Positions 26,037 through 34,567 of a stretch of 60,681 bases of DNA are shown piece after piece. Made by a program: the position numbers and the translations under genes. Under the pieces are notes generated by a model. The model saw only the letters and a list, made by a program, of their open reading frames with translations. It was not told where the DNA came from and searched no databases. Each line of letters starts with the position of its first letter. The stretch's first letter is position 1. Origin of the DNA: Brevundimonas sp. UBA4553 (GTDB taxonomy: Bacteria > Pseudomonadota > Alphaproteobacteria > Caulobacterales > Caulobacteraceae); the NCBI RefSeq assembly GCF_002387245.1, contig NZ_DGLD01000012.1, positions 1 to 60,681 on the forward strand. The letters run 5' to 3'.

Positions 26037-26713
26037 TGTCGGACTCGTCACCCGAAGTTCTCGGGCTTAGGGTCGAGGGTCTGGGCATGACCTATCGCTC
26101 TGCGTCTCGTCCGGTCTTTTCTGGACTGGAGTTTGACCTCGCTCGGGGGGGCAGGCTCGCCATTCTGGGGCGAAATGGACAAGGGAAGTCCACGCTGATC
26201 CGTATCCTTGGTGGGGTGATGTCACCATCCGAGGGACGACTTCATTGGAGTATGACGTCGTCCTGGCCCATCGGTTTTGGGGGAGGATTCCAAGGCAGTT
26301 TGACCGGGATCGACAACATCCGATTCATCGCTCGATTGTATGACAAGCCCTATGCCGAGTTGCGTGATCACGTCGATGATTTTGCCGAACTTGGGCGAGC
26401 TCTTTATCGACCGGTGAAGCACTATTCCTCTGGTATGAGGGCGAGGCTTGCCTTTGGCTTGTCGCTTGCAATTGAGTTTGACTGCTATCTCGTCGATGAG
26501 GTTGTCGCTGTCGGGGATGCGCGGTTTCAGCAGAAGTGCCGAGACGAACTCTTTGATAGGCGTCAGCAGAGAGCCTACATGCTGGCGTCTCACAGTGAAG
26601 ATTTGGTGCGCGAGCAGTGCGACCGCGCCCTTCTGATTGAAGGCGGACGTGCCAAGGTTTTCAGTAATATAGATGAAGCGCTCGACATCTATAGATGGCT
26701 CAGGGCGAGTTGA
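26036..26713 (+). CDS. kpsT: capsule polysaccharide ABC exporter ATP-binding protein
   Basis: 225 aa. The ATG at 26036 overlaps the kpsE stop (TGATG); a TTG one codon earlier is less likely. Motifs are Walker A GRNGQGKST, signature HYSSGMRARLAF, Walker B CYLVDEVVAVGD and a switch His in LASHSEDLV. The helical domain reads GFGGGFQGSLTGIDNIRFI, as in KpsT/BexA. It is short, with no C-terminal carbohydrate-binding domain, which fits KpsT rather than Wzt. Confidence 0.92.
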   Translation: MSDSSPEVLGLRVEGLGMTYRSASRPVFSGLEFDLARGGRLAILGRNGQGKSTLIRILGGVMSPSEGRLHWSMTSSWPIGFGGGFQGSLTGIDNIRFIARLYDKPYAELRDHVDDFAELGRALYRPVKHYSSGMRARLAFGLSLAIEFDCYLVDEVVAVGDARFQQKCRDELFDRRQQRAYMLASHSEDLVREQCDRALLIEGGRAKVFSNIDEALDIYRWLRAS

Positions 26714-26737
26714 TTTTCCTGGGTAGGCGATAGTTTT

Positions 26738-27631
26738 ATGCAGCGCTGTATTCTTCTTGTGCACTCAGCGCAGAACGCTGAATGGATTGATTATCTCGAC
26801 GCGGCAATGAGATGCTGTGGCCTGGAGCTTATGCTTGTCGGAGAAGAACCGCCGGTAAGAGACGAGGCTTGGGATAGGCGCGTTTTTGTTGCGTTCCACC
26901 AGTCGCATCTCACGCCGGCTTCAGGTGCAAGCCGAGCGGTGATAGCGGCGACCCCGGTCGATTGGGACGGCGCCATCAGTCCACACGATCTGGGCAGCGT
27001 TCGCAACATGACCGCTGAGTACGCGGCCGCTCTCACTTGGCCGGCGGACGTCTACGTTACGGACGAAGTCGCCATAAAGGCGGCTCTTGCTGCGACGGAG
27101 ATCGAACTGTTCCCTGGCGTCTTCATCCGGCCGCCGATGCCCAAGAAGGATGAGGGTCTCCGAGAAGGGCGACGTGTTGCAAGGGTTGCAGAGTTGTTTC
27201 GCCATGGCCTGCCCTCGGTCGGGCGCGGGACAGGGTGGGATCCTGGCTTTCTTACAGCTCACTCCTACCGGGGAGACCCGATCGATGCCGGTGCGCCAAT
27301 AGATATGGCTGGCCCGCCGCGGGCCCTGGTCAAAGGTCCGTATTTTACCCTCACTCCGGGTCGGTGGGAGGTCACGATCCAGTTCTCGCTCGACGAGTTG
27401 GGTTCTGGCAATGACCTGCGGATAGAGTGGGGCCCTCCCGAACAATTTGTCTCTGTTCGAGCCCGGCCGAAATTAGCCGGATTGTATCAAGCCGTTCTGG
27501 AGCAGGAATGGAGGGAGGTCGGATTCGCCGAGCTCATCGTCGAGCTTATGAACGGTTGCATAGGCGGGACCTTCAAGCTTTTGAAGGTGGATGTTAAGCT
27601 GATCGAGGGGCCCAGCGCTGTTCTGAGATAG
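26738..27631 (+). CDS. unknown protein of the capsule locus
   Basis: 297 aa, soluble, no signal peptide. The N-terminal 125 residues look alpha/beta (MQRCILLVHSAQNAEWIDYL, DVYVTDEVAIKAAL), loosely like half of a GT-B or a Rossmann domain. The C-terminal 95 residues are beta-rich (GPYFTLTPGRWEVTIQFSLD ... GGTFKLLKVDVKLI), like small jelly-roll domains sometimes attached to capsule glycosyltransferases. I do not recognise a named family. It starts 24 bp after kpsT on the same strand, so a role in polymer synthesis or export is inferred. Confidence 0.65.
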   Translation: MQRCILLVHSAQNAEWIDYLDAAMRCCGLELMLVGEEPPVRDEAWDRRVFVAFHQSHLTPASGASRAVIAATPVDWDGAISPHDLGSVRNMTAEYAAALTWPADVYVTDEVAIKAALAATEIELFPGVFIRPPMPKKDEGLREGRRVARVAELFRHGLPSVGRGTGWDPGFLTAHSYRGDPIDAGAPIDMAGPPRALVKGPYFTLTPGRWEVTIQFSLDELGSGNDLRIEWGPPEQFVSVRARPKLAGLYQAVLEQEWREVGFAELIVELMNGCIGGTFKLLKVDVKLIEGPSAVLR

Positions 27632-27741
27632 GCGTGATGTAGGAACAAGGTCGTCTGCAGAAAGGTGAAAATCCCATCTGCGTAGCGCTGGTGTCTGACG
27701 AGCCGATAGATGATTGTGCGCGACGGGAACTGTGGCTAGGA

Positions 27742-27765
27742 CATCATCTGAATGATGGTTGGAGG
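27742..27765 (+). promoter_or_regulatory. hairpin and Shine-Dalgarno before gmhA
   Basis: CATCAT-CTGA-ATGATG (27742-27757) forms a 6-bp hairpin ending 3 nt before GGAGG (27761-27765). GGAGG lies 8 nt before the GTG at 27774, which decides the gmhA start. The hairpin could influence ribosome access. Confidence 0.5.
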
Positions 27766-27773
27766 TTGAATCA

Positions 27774-28400
27774 GTGAGTTTTTTCCCAGATTGCCGCTAC
27801 GGGGACGCGGGGGGCTACGCCAAAGAATATTTTAAGCTTCTGGCGGATGCTGCGGCGACTGTGGACGGTGGCGCTTTGGACGATGCTGCGCAACTTCTAG
27901 CGAGTTGCTCCGGTAGAGGGGGCATGATTTTCTCATGCGGCAATGGTGGTTCTGCTGCGATCGCCAATCATCTTGTGTGCGACTGCATGAAGGGTGTGCG
28001 CTCTAACAGCACGCTGCGTCCGCGCGTGCATAGTCTCTCCAGCACGGTTGAGACGATTACAGCGATCGGCAACGACATCGGCTACCAGGACGTCTTTTCG
28101 TTCCAGCTCGAGTCTTTGGCTCGCTCGGGAGATGTCCTGGTGGCCATCAGTTCCTCCGGCAGTTCGCCGAACATCGTCAATGTTTTGGAGATGGCGCGGT
28201 CGATGAGTGTTTCCACGATCGCTATGACGGGCTTTGATGGGGGGCGGGCTTCAGAGCTTGCCGATGTGAGCCTGCATGTCGCGTCGCAGAACTACGGTCT
28301 TGTTGAAGACGTGCACCAGTCTCTTATGCATATTCTGGCGCAGTACCTCCGCCACTCGCATCTTGAAGATGGTGCGATCCTCGGTCAGATCAAATTCTGA
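27774..28400 (+). CDS. gmhA: sedoheptulose-7-phosphate isomerase
   Basis: 208 aa from the GTG at 27774, chosen over the in-frame TTG at 27759 because GGAGG is correctly spaced for it. SIS-domain fold: FSCGNGGSAAIANHLVCD, SLSSTVETITAIGND, LVAISSSGSSPNIVNVL and VEDVHQSLMHIL, which carry the phosphate-binding Ser/Thr and the catalytic Glu/His of GmhA. It makes D-glycero-D-manno-heptose 7-phosphate. With hddC-gmhB (34567) and hddA (36183) it completes the GDP-heptose pathway within this locus. Confidence 0.9.
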   Translation: MSFFPDCRYGDAGGYAKEYFKLLADAAATVDGGALDDAAQLLASCSGRGGMIFSCGNGGSAAIANHLVCDCMKGVRSNSTLRPRVHSLSSTVETITAIGNDIGYQDVFSFQLESLARSGDVLVAISSSGSSPNIVNVLEMARSMSVSTIAMTGFDGGRASELADVSLHVASQNYGLVEDVHQSLMHILAQYLRHSHLEDGAILGQIKF

Positions 28401-28403
28401 CGA

Positions 28404-29189
28404 GTGTCGTCACGGCCAAATCATGCGGACGGGGGATGCGTGAGCATTGAGTCATACGTAGTCGGCCGCGGCCTGGTTGTGGGCGCGCGGGATCGATGGA
28501 GTGCGTTGCCGCCAAGCGCCGACGCGTGCTTTGTCGACAGGTGTGACCTCACGCAACTGCGATTGGAAAATCCGGCCTGGAGAGAGGCGGCGCTATCTCC
28601 GGTCGATGTTGTCGATAAATCGGGCGAACTGTCGATGATCACGGGTCGATCGGTCGACTATGTCATCGACTGGGGGGCAAGGCCCGAGCAGCCTGACTGC
28701 TCCGCGCGGCTCTTAGCGGCTGCTAGGGTCTTGAAGCCAGGCGGCGCGTTGCTCTTGCCCGTCCGTGACAGTCGATACAGCGGGACGTTTGCAGGTCAAA
28801 AGCGTCGGGATCCCGTAGTTTGCGACGAGGCGGTGTCTTCTTTCCCCTCCTTTATAATAGACGTCGTGAATGTTGCGCGCTCTTGCGAGGCTGTTCTCGC
28901 TATTGAGGTGCTGACGCGACATGGCGAACTCAATGTCGCGGTCCTTCGTCGTGTGAGCGACCTGTCGCTACACGCTCCGGCGATTGTTTCCTGTGGCTCA
29001 CATGTCTACCTGATGGACGGACTGTATCTGCGTCACATCACCAGTCTAGGCGCGCTTGAGCGCCTGCGGTCGGCTCACCTGCCGATGTTTGAGATCGAAG
29101 CGGCCGAGAGGTCGCTATTCGCTGACGGGAGCCCTCTCCATGAAGGGGGGGTGTCGGCTCTTCTCGCCACAATGGGCACGAAACCATGA
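28404..29189 (+). CDS. methyltransferase-like protein of the capsule locus
   Basis: 261 aa if it starts at the GTG three bases after gmhA. A GTG at 28440 with GGGGGA just upstream is an equally good start and gives 249 aa. One segment resembles class I SAM-dependent methyltransferases (VDYVIDWGARPEQ, then RVLKPGGALLLPVRD), but the glycine-rich SAM loop is not convincing (GRGLVVGARDRW), so it may be a degenerate or inactive member. No membrane segment. The stop overlaps the next gene's ATG (ATGA at 29186), so the two are coupled. Confidence 0.6.
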   Translation: MSSRPNHADGGCVSIESYVVGRGLVVGARDRWSALPPSADACFVDRCDLTQLRLENPAWREAALSPVDVVDKSGELSMITGRSVDYVIDWGARPEQPDCSARLLAAARVLKPGGALLLPVRDSRYSGTFAGQKRRDPVVCDEAVSSFPSFIIDVVNVARSCEAVLAIEVLTRHGELNVAVLRRVSDLSLHAPAIVSCGSHVYLMDGLYLRHITSLGALERLRSAHLPMFEIEAAERSLFADGSPLHEGGVSALLATMGTKP

Positions 29190-31564
29190 GCAACAAACTC
29201 GATCCCAAACACCATGTTGTGCTGGTTTCCGACTCTGGCCCGATCCCTTCTTATTACGTGCGGTTCCTCGACCCGATCGGACTGGTCACTCAGAATTACA
29301 ATGTCATGCCGGTGTATGAGGCCGGTGCCGAGGTCGTTGCGGGCAGAGCGGACCTCCTCGTGGTGCAGCGTTGGCTTGGGGATTCTACCCTACGAATAGT
29401 CGAAGCTGCCAAGGAGCGTGGCGTTCCAATCGTATATGAGACGGACGATAATCTGCTCGATCTACCCAAGGCTTCGGGCATGGTCATGTCTGAAGGCCAT
29501 ATAAGAAATATCGAGTCTGTACTGTCCATGGCAGATTTAGTTGTTTGTTCGACGAATTCCTTATCTAAGGAGATGATCGATAGAAACGAAAACATCGTTG
29601 TTATAGGCAACTATGGGCTCGATAAGCCGGCGGTCAACGTTGGGGGCGATCCGCATCTTGCCGTAGTAAATACGGATTATTTTAAGCTCGGAGATTCTAA
29701 GGCCTCATTCTTCAAGGCTTTGTCTCAAGCTATTGAAGATTTGAAATACAAAATTACGTTTTTCGGCAGTGTTGATGCCGAGATGACGGCCATGCATGCT
29801 CGCTTCCCTGAGGCGGTCAGCATTGTTGATGGCTTTATCGATAATCGTTCTGCATTTTTGGATTTGCTAGCAGCGCGTGGCGTAAATGTTGCCGCTGTTC
29901 CATTAGACGACACTGATCAGCATCTCATAAAATCGGATATAAAATTCTTAGATTTTGCCTCTCTTGGCGTGCCGGCTATATTCAACAATAGCCGAGTGTA
30001 CGCGAGTGTCCGCCATGAGGTGGATGGGTATCTTACGGAAGACAGTCAAGCTGGATGGTTTGAGGGTCTTGAGTATTTCGCTCATCAAGCAAACAGGAAG
30101 CGCTGTGGTGCGGCGGCTCGCAAGGTAGTCGTGGAGACGCGAGGTATATCCCAGTACGCTGATCGGCTATCTGAAGCGTACGCTCGTGTGCTCGATAAAA
30201 AGATGGGTAAAAGCGCGTTGCCGCCTATAGACCGAGATCGATCAGGGCTTTTCTGGCAGGCTGGCCATCTCGTGCTTTTGCATGATGGCGTGAAGCGCCA
30301 CGTAACAACCAAGCCGTTGATTGCTGATCTAGTTGACGCAGGTTTTGGTTTTGTCGACCCTCGTCCTGAGGAATATCTGCTTCAGATGGCCTCGAAGCCT
30401 CTGAGCAATCCAGCTCAAGTTAGGGCCTTGCCGCCTCTTGCGCGCCGAACCTCGTCACGGATGCCGATCTCGCCAGCATCGGGTCGACCTTTGACGATAT
30501 CGTGGATTGTGCCGGGTCTTATCATCGGTGGTGGTGGGCATAGAAATATTATTCGATGTGCCTATCACTTAGAAAAATTGGGTCATCGAGTCAGTCTTCA
30601 CTTCATCGACTCCGCCGATAGCGGAGAGGTCGTTAGGGAGCAGGTTCGAGAGCATTTTTATCCTTTCGATGGGCACGTTGGTCTGCTCGGCGAGGACTTG
30701 CCTCCTAGCGATATTGTGTTCGCTACGCACTGGACGACCGTGGCTCATGCCGAGAGGTTTTCTGACCGCATAGGTGAGATTGTTTATTTCGTTCAGGACT
30801 TTGAACCATATTTTTACTCTATGGGCTCAGAGTATGTCATGGCCGAAAATACTTATCGGAAGGGTTATTACGCCGTAACATCAGGTATATGGTGCGAGCA
30901 TTTCCTTAGGAATGCCTACGGCGGAGAGGCTGATCATTTCCAATTTCCCATTGATAGGGAGATTTACTTCAATCGAAGTGCTGTGCGGCGGAAAGATCGG
31001 GTTATATTCTTTGCGAAGCCGGAAATGCCGCGTCGGTGCTACGAGCTTGGCGTGCAGGCGCTCCGGGCGCTCCACAAGCTCCGTCCCGACATCGAAATCG
31101 TCTTCTTCGGCTCATCCCATCAACGCCCTGTGGACTTCCCGGTCCTGCAACTGGGGATGCTGCCCGGTCCACACGATCTTGCGAAGCTCTACAATGAGGC
31201 GACGGTTGGTCTGGCCTTCTCGACGACCAACCCCAGCCTAGTGCCCTACGAAATGATGGCGTGTGGGCTGCCCGTAGTCGATCTCGCCCGGCCGGGGAAT
31301 GAGACGAACTATGATAACGGCTTTGATCTCGCTCGCCTGGTTGATCCCGATCCTCTGAAAATGGCGCAGGAGATAGCGGCGTTCATTTCAGATTCTGACG
31401 ATCTCAAGGGACGGTCGGAACGTGGGCTGGCCTTTGCCGCGACCTTCCCTGAAGAGGAAGGGGTTGGGCGTCGTATCGAGGGGTTGTTGATGAAACGGGT
31501 GCAAGCTTGGGACGATCACGCTCTTCGTCGCGCGACAAGCGCGCCGCCGGCGATCGCCAGCTGA
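29186..31564 (+). CDS. two-domain glycosyltransferase, WsaF-like rhamnosyltransferase C-terminal half
   Basis: 792 aa. The N-terminal domain (about 10-375) is GT-B-like: VYETDDNLLDLP, MADLVVCSTNSLSKEM, GRADLLVVQRWLGD. The C-terminal domain (about 440-765) has the WsaF signature: WIVPGLIIGGGGHRNIIRC, YFVQDFEPYFYSMGSEY, FFAKPEMPRRCYELGV and STTNPSLVPYEMMACGLPVV. WsaF transfers rhamnose from dTDP-rhamnose, whose four synthesis genes lie at 38-41.5 kb. AT-rich codons dominate 29,450-31,010 and the last 550 bp turn GC-rich abruptly, which suggests a mosaic history. It overlaps the previous gene by ATGA. Confidence 0.82.
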   Translation: MSNKLDPKHHVVLVSDSGPIPSYYVRFLDPIGLVTQNYNVMPVYEAGAEVVAGRADLLVVQRWLGDSTLRIVEAAKERGVPIVYETDDNLLDLPKASGMVMSEGHIRNIESVLSMADLVVCSTNSLSKEMIDRNENIVVIGNYGLDKPAVNVGGDPHLAVVNTDYFKLGDSKASFFKALSQAIEDLKYKITFFGSVDAEMTAMHARFPEAVSIVDGFIDNRSAFLDLLAARGVNVAAVPLDDTDQHLIKSDIKFLDFASLGVPAIFNNSRVYASVRHEVDGYLTEDSQAGWFEGLEYFAHQANRKRCGAAARKVVVETRGISQYADRLSEAYARVLDKKMGKSALPPIDRDRSGLFWQAGHLVLLHDGVKRHVTTKPLIADLVDAGFGFVDPRPEEYLLQMASKPLSNPAQVRALPPLARRTSSRMPISPASGRPLTISWIVPGLIIGGGGHRNIIRCAYHLEKLGHRVSLHFIDSADSGEVVREQVREHFYPFDGHVGLLGEDLPPSDIVFATHWTTVAHAERFSDRIGEIVYFVQDFEPYFYSMGSEYVMAENTYRKGYYAVTSGIWCEHFLRNAYGGEADHFQFPIDREIYFNRSAVRRKDRVIFFAKPEMPRRCYELGVQALRALHKLRPDIEIVFFGSSHQRPVDFPVLQLGMLPGPHDLAKLYNEATVGLAFSTTNPSLVPYEMMACGLPVVDLARPGNETNYDNGFDLARLVDPDPLKMAQEIAAFISDSDDLKGRSERGLAFAATFPEEEGVGRRIEGLLMKRVQAWDDHALRRATSAPPAIAS

Positions 31565-31574
31565 ATATTCAACG

Positions 31575-31600
31575 ACCCGCTCATCGTCGGTGATGCGGGT
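31575..31600 (+). other. hairpin between two glycosyltransferase genes
   Basis: ACCCGC (31575-31580) pairs with GCGGGT (31595-31600), extended by TCA/TGA with one bulged base. There is no T tract. It lies in the 64-bp gap between the WsaF-like gene and the next GT and may be a weak attenuator or processing site. Confidence 0.4.
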
Positions 31601-31628
31601 GGACGGTTAAACGGACGACAGACAAGTC

Positions 31629-33593
31629 ATGGCACCCTTCAAAAAGCGCGTTAGGTCGCGCCCTTCGGCCGATGTTCTGCGGGCTCGTATCATCCGGGAA
31701 AGCAAGCTGTTCGACGCTTCCTGGTACCTGAAGCGATATCATGATGTCCTCCAGGCTGGCGCCGACCCGGCGCTGCACTACCTTCGGCATGGGGGAGGGG
31801 AAGGTCGCGATCCGGGCCCCGATTTCAGCACGCGCTATTATCTGACGAGCAACCCGGACGTGGCGGCAAGCGGTATGAATGCGCTGCTCCACTATATCGA
31901 GCATGGCGAACGTGAGGGGCGCAAACCCAGCCCGTCTGCGAGCGGTCAGGCGAGTGCTATCGATACACTGGCGATTTCCGGCCTATTCGCGGGAAGCAAA
32001 TTTGAAGAGTTGTCCATCGTGGATCCGGGCGAGATTGCCCGTTTCCTCATGCGCTCGGCTACGCCTGCAGAAAAGCTGGCTCGGGTGGATGAGGCGCGCT
32101 TTTCGCCAAAAATTTCGATCGTCATCCCCATTTACAATACGCCGCCGCGTTTCTTCCGCGAAATGCTGCAGTCTGTCTTTGCCCAGACCTATGTGAACTG
32201 GGAGATCTGCATGGCGGATGATGGCTCGTCATCTCCGGCCACGATCGCCATATTTGACGAGGTGGCGCGGTCTCACGACCCGCGCATCAAGGCTGTCCGT
32301 CTTGAAAAGAACGTTGGAATCGCTGGTGCTTCGGACGCAGCTTTGGCGCTGGCGACCGGCGAGTTTGTCAGCTTCCTCGATCATGATGACCTGCTGACCC
32401 CGAATGCGCTGTCGGAAGTCGTGCACTGCCTGCGGGATGATAAAGGTCTCGACTTCATCTATACTGACCATGTCATGGTTGATGAGGACGGTTATCCGAA
32501 GCACTTTACTCACAAGCCGGAATGGTCGCCGGAGTTCTTGCTGTCCACAAACTATGTTGTCCACTTCAAGGTCGTGAGAACGAGCCTGCTCCGCTCGCTC
32601 GGCGGGCTAAAGAATGAAATAAACAACGTACAAGATCTTGGGGTTACCTGCACATTGGCTGCGGCGGGCGCGCGGGTGAAATATCTGCCGAAGCCGGTCT
32701 ATCTCTGGCGGGCGCATCGCACCTCGGTGGCGCTTAGTACTGAAGCCAAGCAGGGTATCGAAGGCTTGTTGATGCAGGTCTACGATCGTCACCTTGGACA
32801 AATCGGGGTTGAGGCCAAGCAGACTTGGCCGGTTAGGTACAGGAGCTCCCGCACGGGGGTGTTCCAGATCGAGTTCACCGGGCCGTCGCCTAGCGTGGCG
32901 CTAGTCCTTATCGAACGAGGGGTTGGCGACGATGAGGCGAGCATACGCGCGCGATTCGAGCCGCTGCTGGGCCCGTCGGTCGAGTTGCATGTTGTGTCGT
33001 TGGCGAAGGCGGGGCCTGGCACAGTCGGCGTAGCCATCGAGAGCGACGCCGCCATGCTGGACTTTGTGCGCTCCTTGACTGCTGAGGTTGTCGCGTTTTC
33101 GACCACGACGGCCCAGTATATGGGCATCGACTGGGTGTCCCGTCTTGCGGGCTACACTGTAATGGACGACGCAATCGGCGCCGCTGGCGGAAAGGTTCTG
33201 GATCCCTGGCTTCAGGTCGTGAGCGGCGGAATGTTTGTCGACGCGGCGGGCGAGTATGCGACGATTGCCGGCGGGCGTTTCGATAGCGAGCCTGCGCACT
33301 GGTTCGTTGGACAGGTCGCGTCGAACGTTGACGCCATATCATCCCAGATGATGGCGACGCGGCGCCTTACTTTGATCGAGGCGGGCGGCATCAAATTCCA
33401 CACCTTCGGCGACGCGGCTGGCGCGGCCTACAGTGCCGAACTGGTGCTGAAAGGGTATCGCATCGTCTATGATCCCCATTCACGCCATTGCGATAGCGGG
33501 CGGGTTTCTGCGCCACCTGCGGCTTGGCCTCGTCTGCGTGAACTAAGCCGCAAGGCTGCTAAGATGCGTCGCTATCGAAAGTTGGGAGCGTGA
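31629..33593 (+). CDS. tandem GT2 glycosyltransferase, second domain degenerate
   Basis: 654 aa. It begins with two copies of a ~36-residue repeat (FDASWYLKRYHDV...HYLRHGGGEGRDP and FSTRYYLTSNPDV...HYIEHGEREGRKP, residues about 28-105), a motif seen at the front of other capsule GTs. The first GT-A domain (about 170-410) is intact: IVIPIYN, ADDGSS, LDHDD. The second half (about 420-640) keeps the layout of a GT2 domain (VSRLAG, GAAGGKVLDP, VVSGGMFVDAAGE) but has FSTTTAQYMG where FxNND is expected, so the DxD metal site is gone. It probably adds one sugar. It is followed closely by the SDR gene. Confidence 0.85.
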   Translation: MAPFKKRVRSRPSADVLRARIIRESKLFDASWYLKRYHDVLQAGADPALHYLRHGGGEGRDPGPDFSTRYYLTSNPDVAASGMNALLHYIEHGEREGRKPSPSASGQASAIDTLAISGLFAGSKFEELSIVDPGEIARFLMRSATPAEKLARVDEARFSPKISIVIPIYNTPPRFFREMLQSVFAQTYVNWEICMADDGSSSPATIAIFDEVARSHDPRIKAVRLEKNVGIAGASDAALALATGEFVSFLDHDDLLTPNALSEVVHCLRDDKGLDFIYTDHVMVDEDGYPKHFTHKPEWSPEFLLSTNYVVHFKVVRTSLLRSLGGLKNEINNVQDLGVTCTLAAAGARVKYLPKPVYLWRAHRTSVALSTEAKQGIEGLLMQVYDRHLGQIGVEAKQTWPVRYRSSRTGVFQIEFTGPSPSVALVLIERGVGDDEASIRARFEPLLGPSVELHVVSLAKAGPGTVGVAIESDAAMLDFVRSLTAEVVAFSTTTAQYMGIDWVSRLAGYTVMDDAIGAAGGKVLDPWLQVVSGGMFVDAAGEYATIAGGRFDSEPAHWFVGQVASNVDAISSQMMATRRLTLIEAGGIKFHTFGDAAGAAYSAELVLKGYRIVYDPHSRHCDSGRVSAPPAAWPRLRELSRKAAKMRRYRKLGA

Positions 33594-33598
33594 TCGCT

Positions 33599-34567
33599 AT
33601 GCGTCGACATGTAATTACTGGTGGCGCGGGCTTCATCGCCGTCACACTCGCTCGGCGCTTGTTGGCTGCGGGGGACACAGTTGTCGCACTCGACGATTTG
33701 TCTCGTGGACGGCGAGAGGCGATCGCGGAATTCGAGAGCGATCCTAGCTTTGCCTTTCATGTAATCGACTGCAGCGACAGCGGCGCCATGATCGCTCTGT
33801 TCGGTCAGTTGGGCACCATAACCGACGTTTGGCATCTCGCGGCCAATTCGGACATTCCGGCTGGTATCGAAGACCCAACGATTGATCTCGAGCGAACCTT
33901 CTTGACGACTGTCGCTACCTTGGCGGCGATGAAGGCGCACAATGTGCCGTCGCTGCACTTTGCGTCGAGTTCGGCAATTTATGGCGACCTCGGCGATCGG
34001 GAGATTTTTGAGGACATTGGTCCTCTCCATCCGATCTCCAATTATGGCGCGATGAAACTTGCATCCGAGGTGCAGATCCGGGCGGCTGTTGAAGCCTACC
34101 TGCCTCGCGCGGACATCTTCCGCTTTCCCAACGTGATCGGCGTGCCGGCGACGCACGGAGTGATCATGGATTTCATGATTAAGTTGCGAGAGACGCCCGG
34201 TAGCCTTGATGTCCTCGGGAACGGCACGCAGCAAAAGGCCTATCTTCATGTTGAGGATCTGATCGATGGGATGCTGCATATCGCCAATCTTGAGGGGCGC
34301 TACCTCGTCTACAATATCGGTCCTTCTGACGACGGGGTGACGGTCCGCTGGATCGCCGAGACGGTGCGCGACTACGTGGCTCCTGACGCGGCGATCCACT
34401 ATGGCGAGGGCGCGCGCGGTTGGGTCGGCGACGTGCCGCGGTTCCGCTACTCGTGCGCTCGCCTTCAGTCGACGGGGTGGCGTCCTCGCCTTGGGTCGGA
34501 AGATGCGGTCCGTCGAGCTGTGATTGAGATCGCTGCACAGTTCGCAACTGAAACGCCGGTCGCGTAA
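33599..34567 (+). CDS. NAD-dependent epimerase/dehydratase (extended SDR)
   Basis: 322 aa from the ATG at 33599, which has GGGAG 10 nt upstream; a GTG at 33590 overlaps the previous stop but has no room for a ribosome site. Rossmann motif TGGAGFIAVTLARRL; the usual third Gly (GFIG) is Ala. The catalytic Tyr/Lys pair is in NYGAMK, and the Ser in ASSSAIYGD. It resembles UDP-glucose-4-epimerase-like sugar-nucleotide enzymes. Its position directly before hddC-gmhB (TAATG overlap) suggests it acts on GDP-heptose, but the substrate cannot be read. Confidence 0.8.
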   Translation: MRRHVITGGAGFIAVTLARRLLAAGDTVVALDDLSRGRREAIAEFESDPSFAFHVIDCSDSGAMIALFGQLGTITDVWHLAANSDIPAGIEDPTIDLERTFLTTVATLAAMKAHNVPSLHFASSSAIYGDLGDREIFEDIGPLHPISNYGAMKLASEVQIRAAVEAYLPRADIFRFPNVIGVPATHGVIMDFMIKLRETPGSLDVLGNGTQQKAYLHVEDLIDGMLHIANLEGRYLVYNIGPSDDGVTVRWIAETVRDYVAPDAAIHYGEGARGWVGDVPRFRYSCARLQSTGWRPRLGSEDAVRRAVIEIAAQFATETPVA

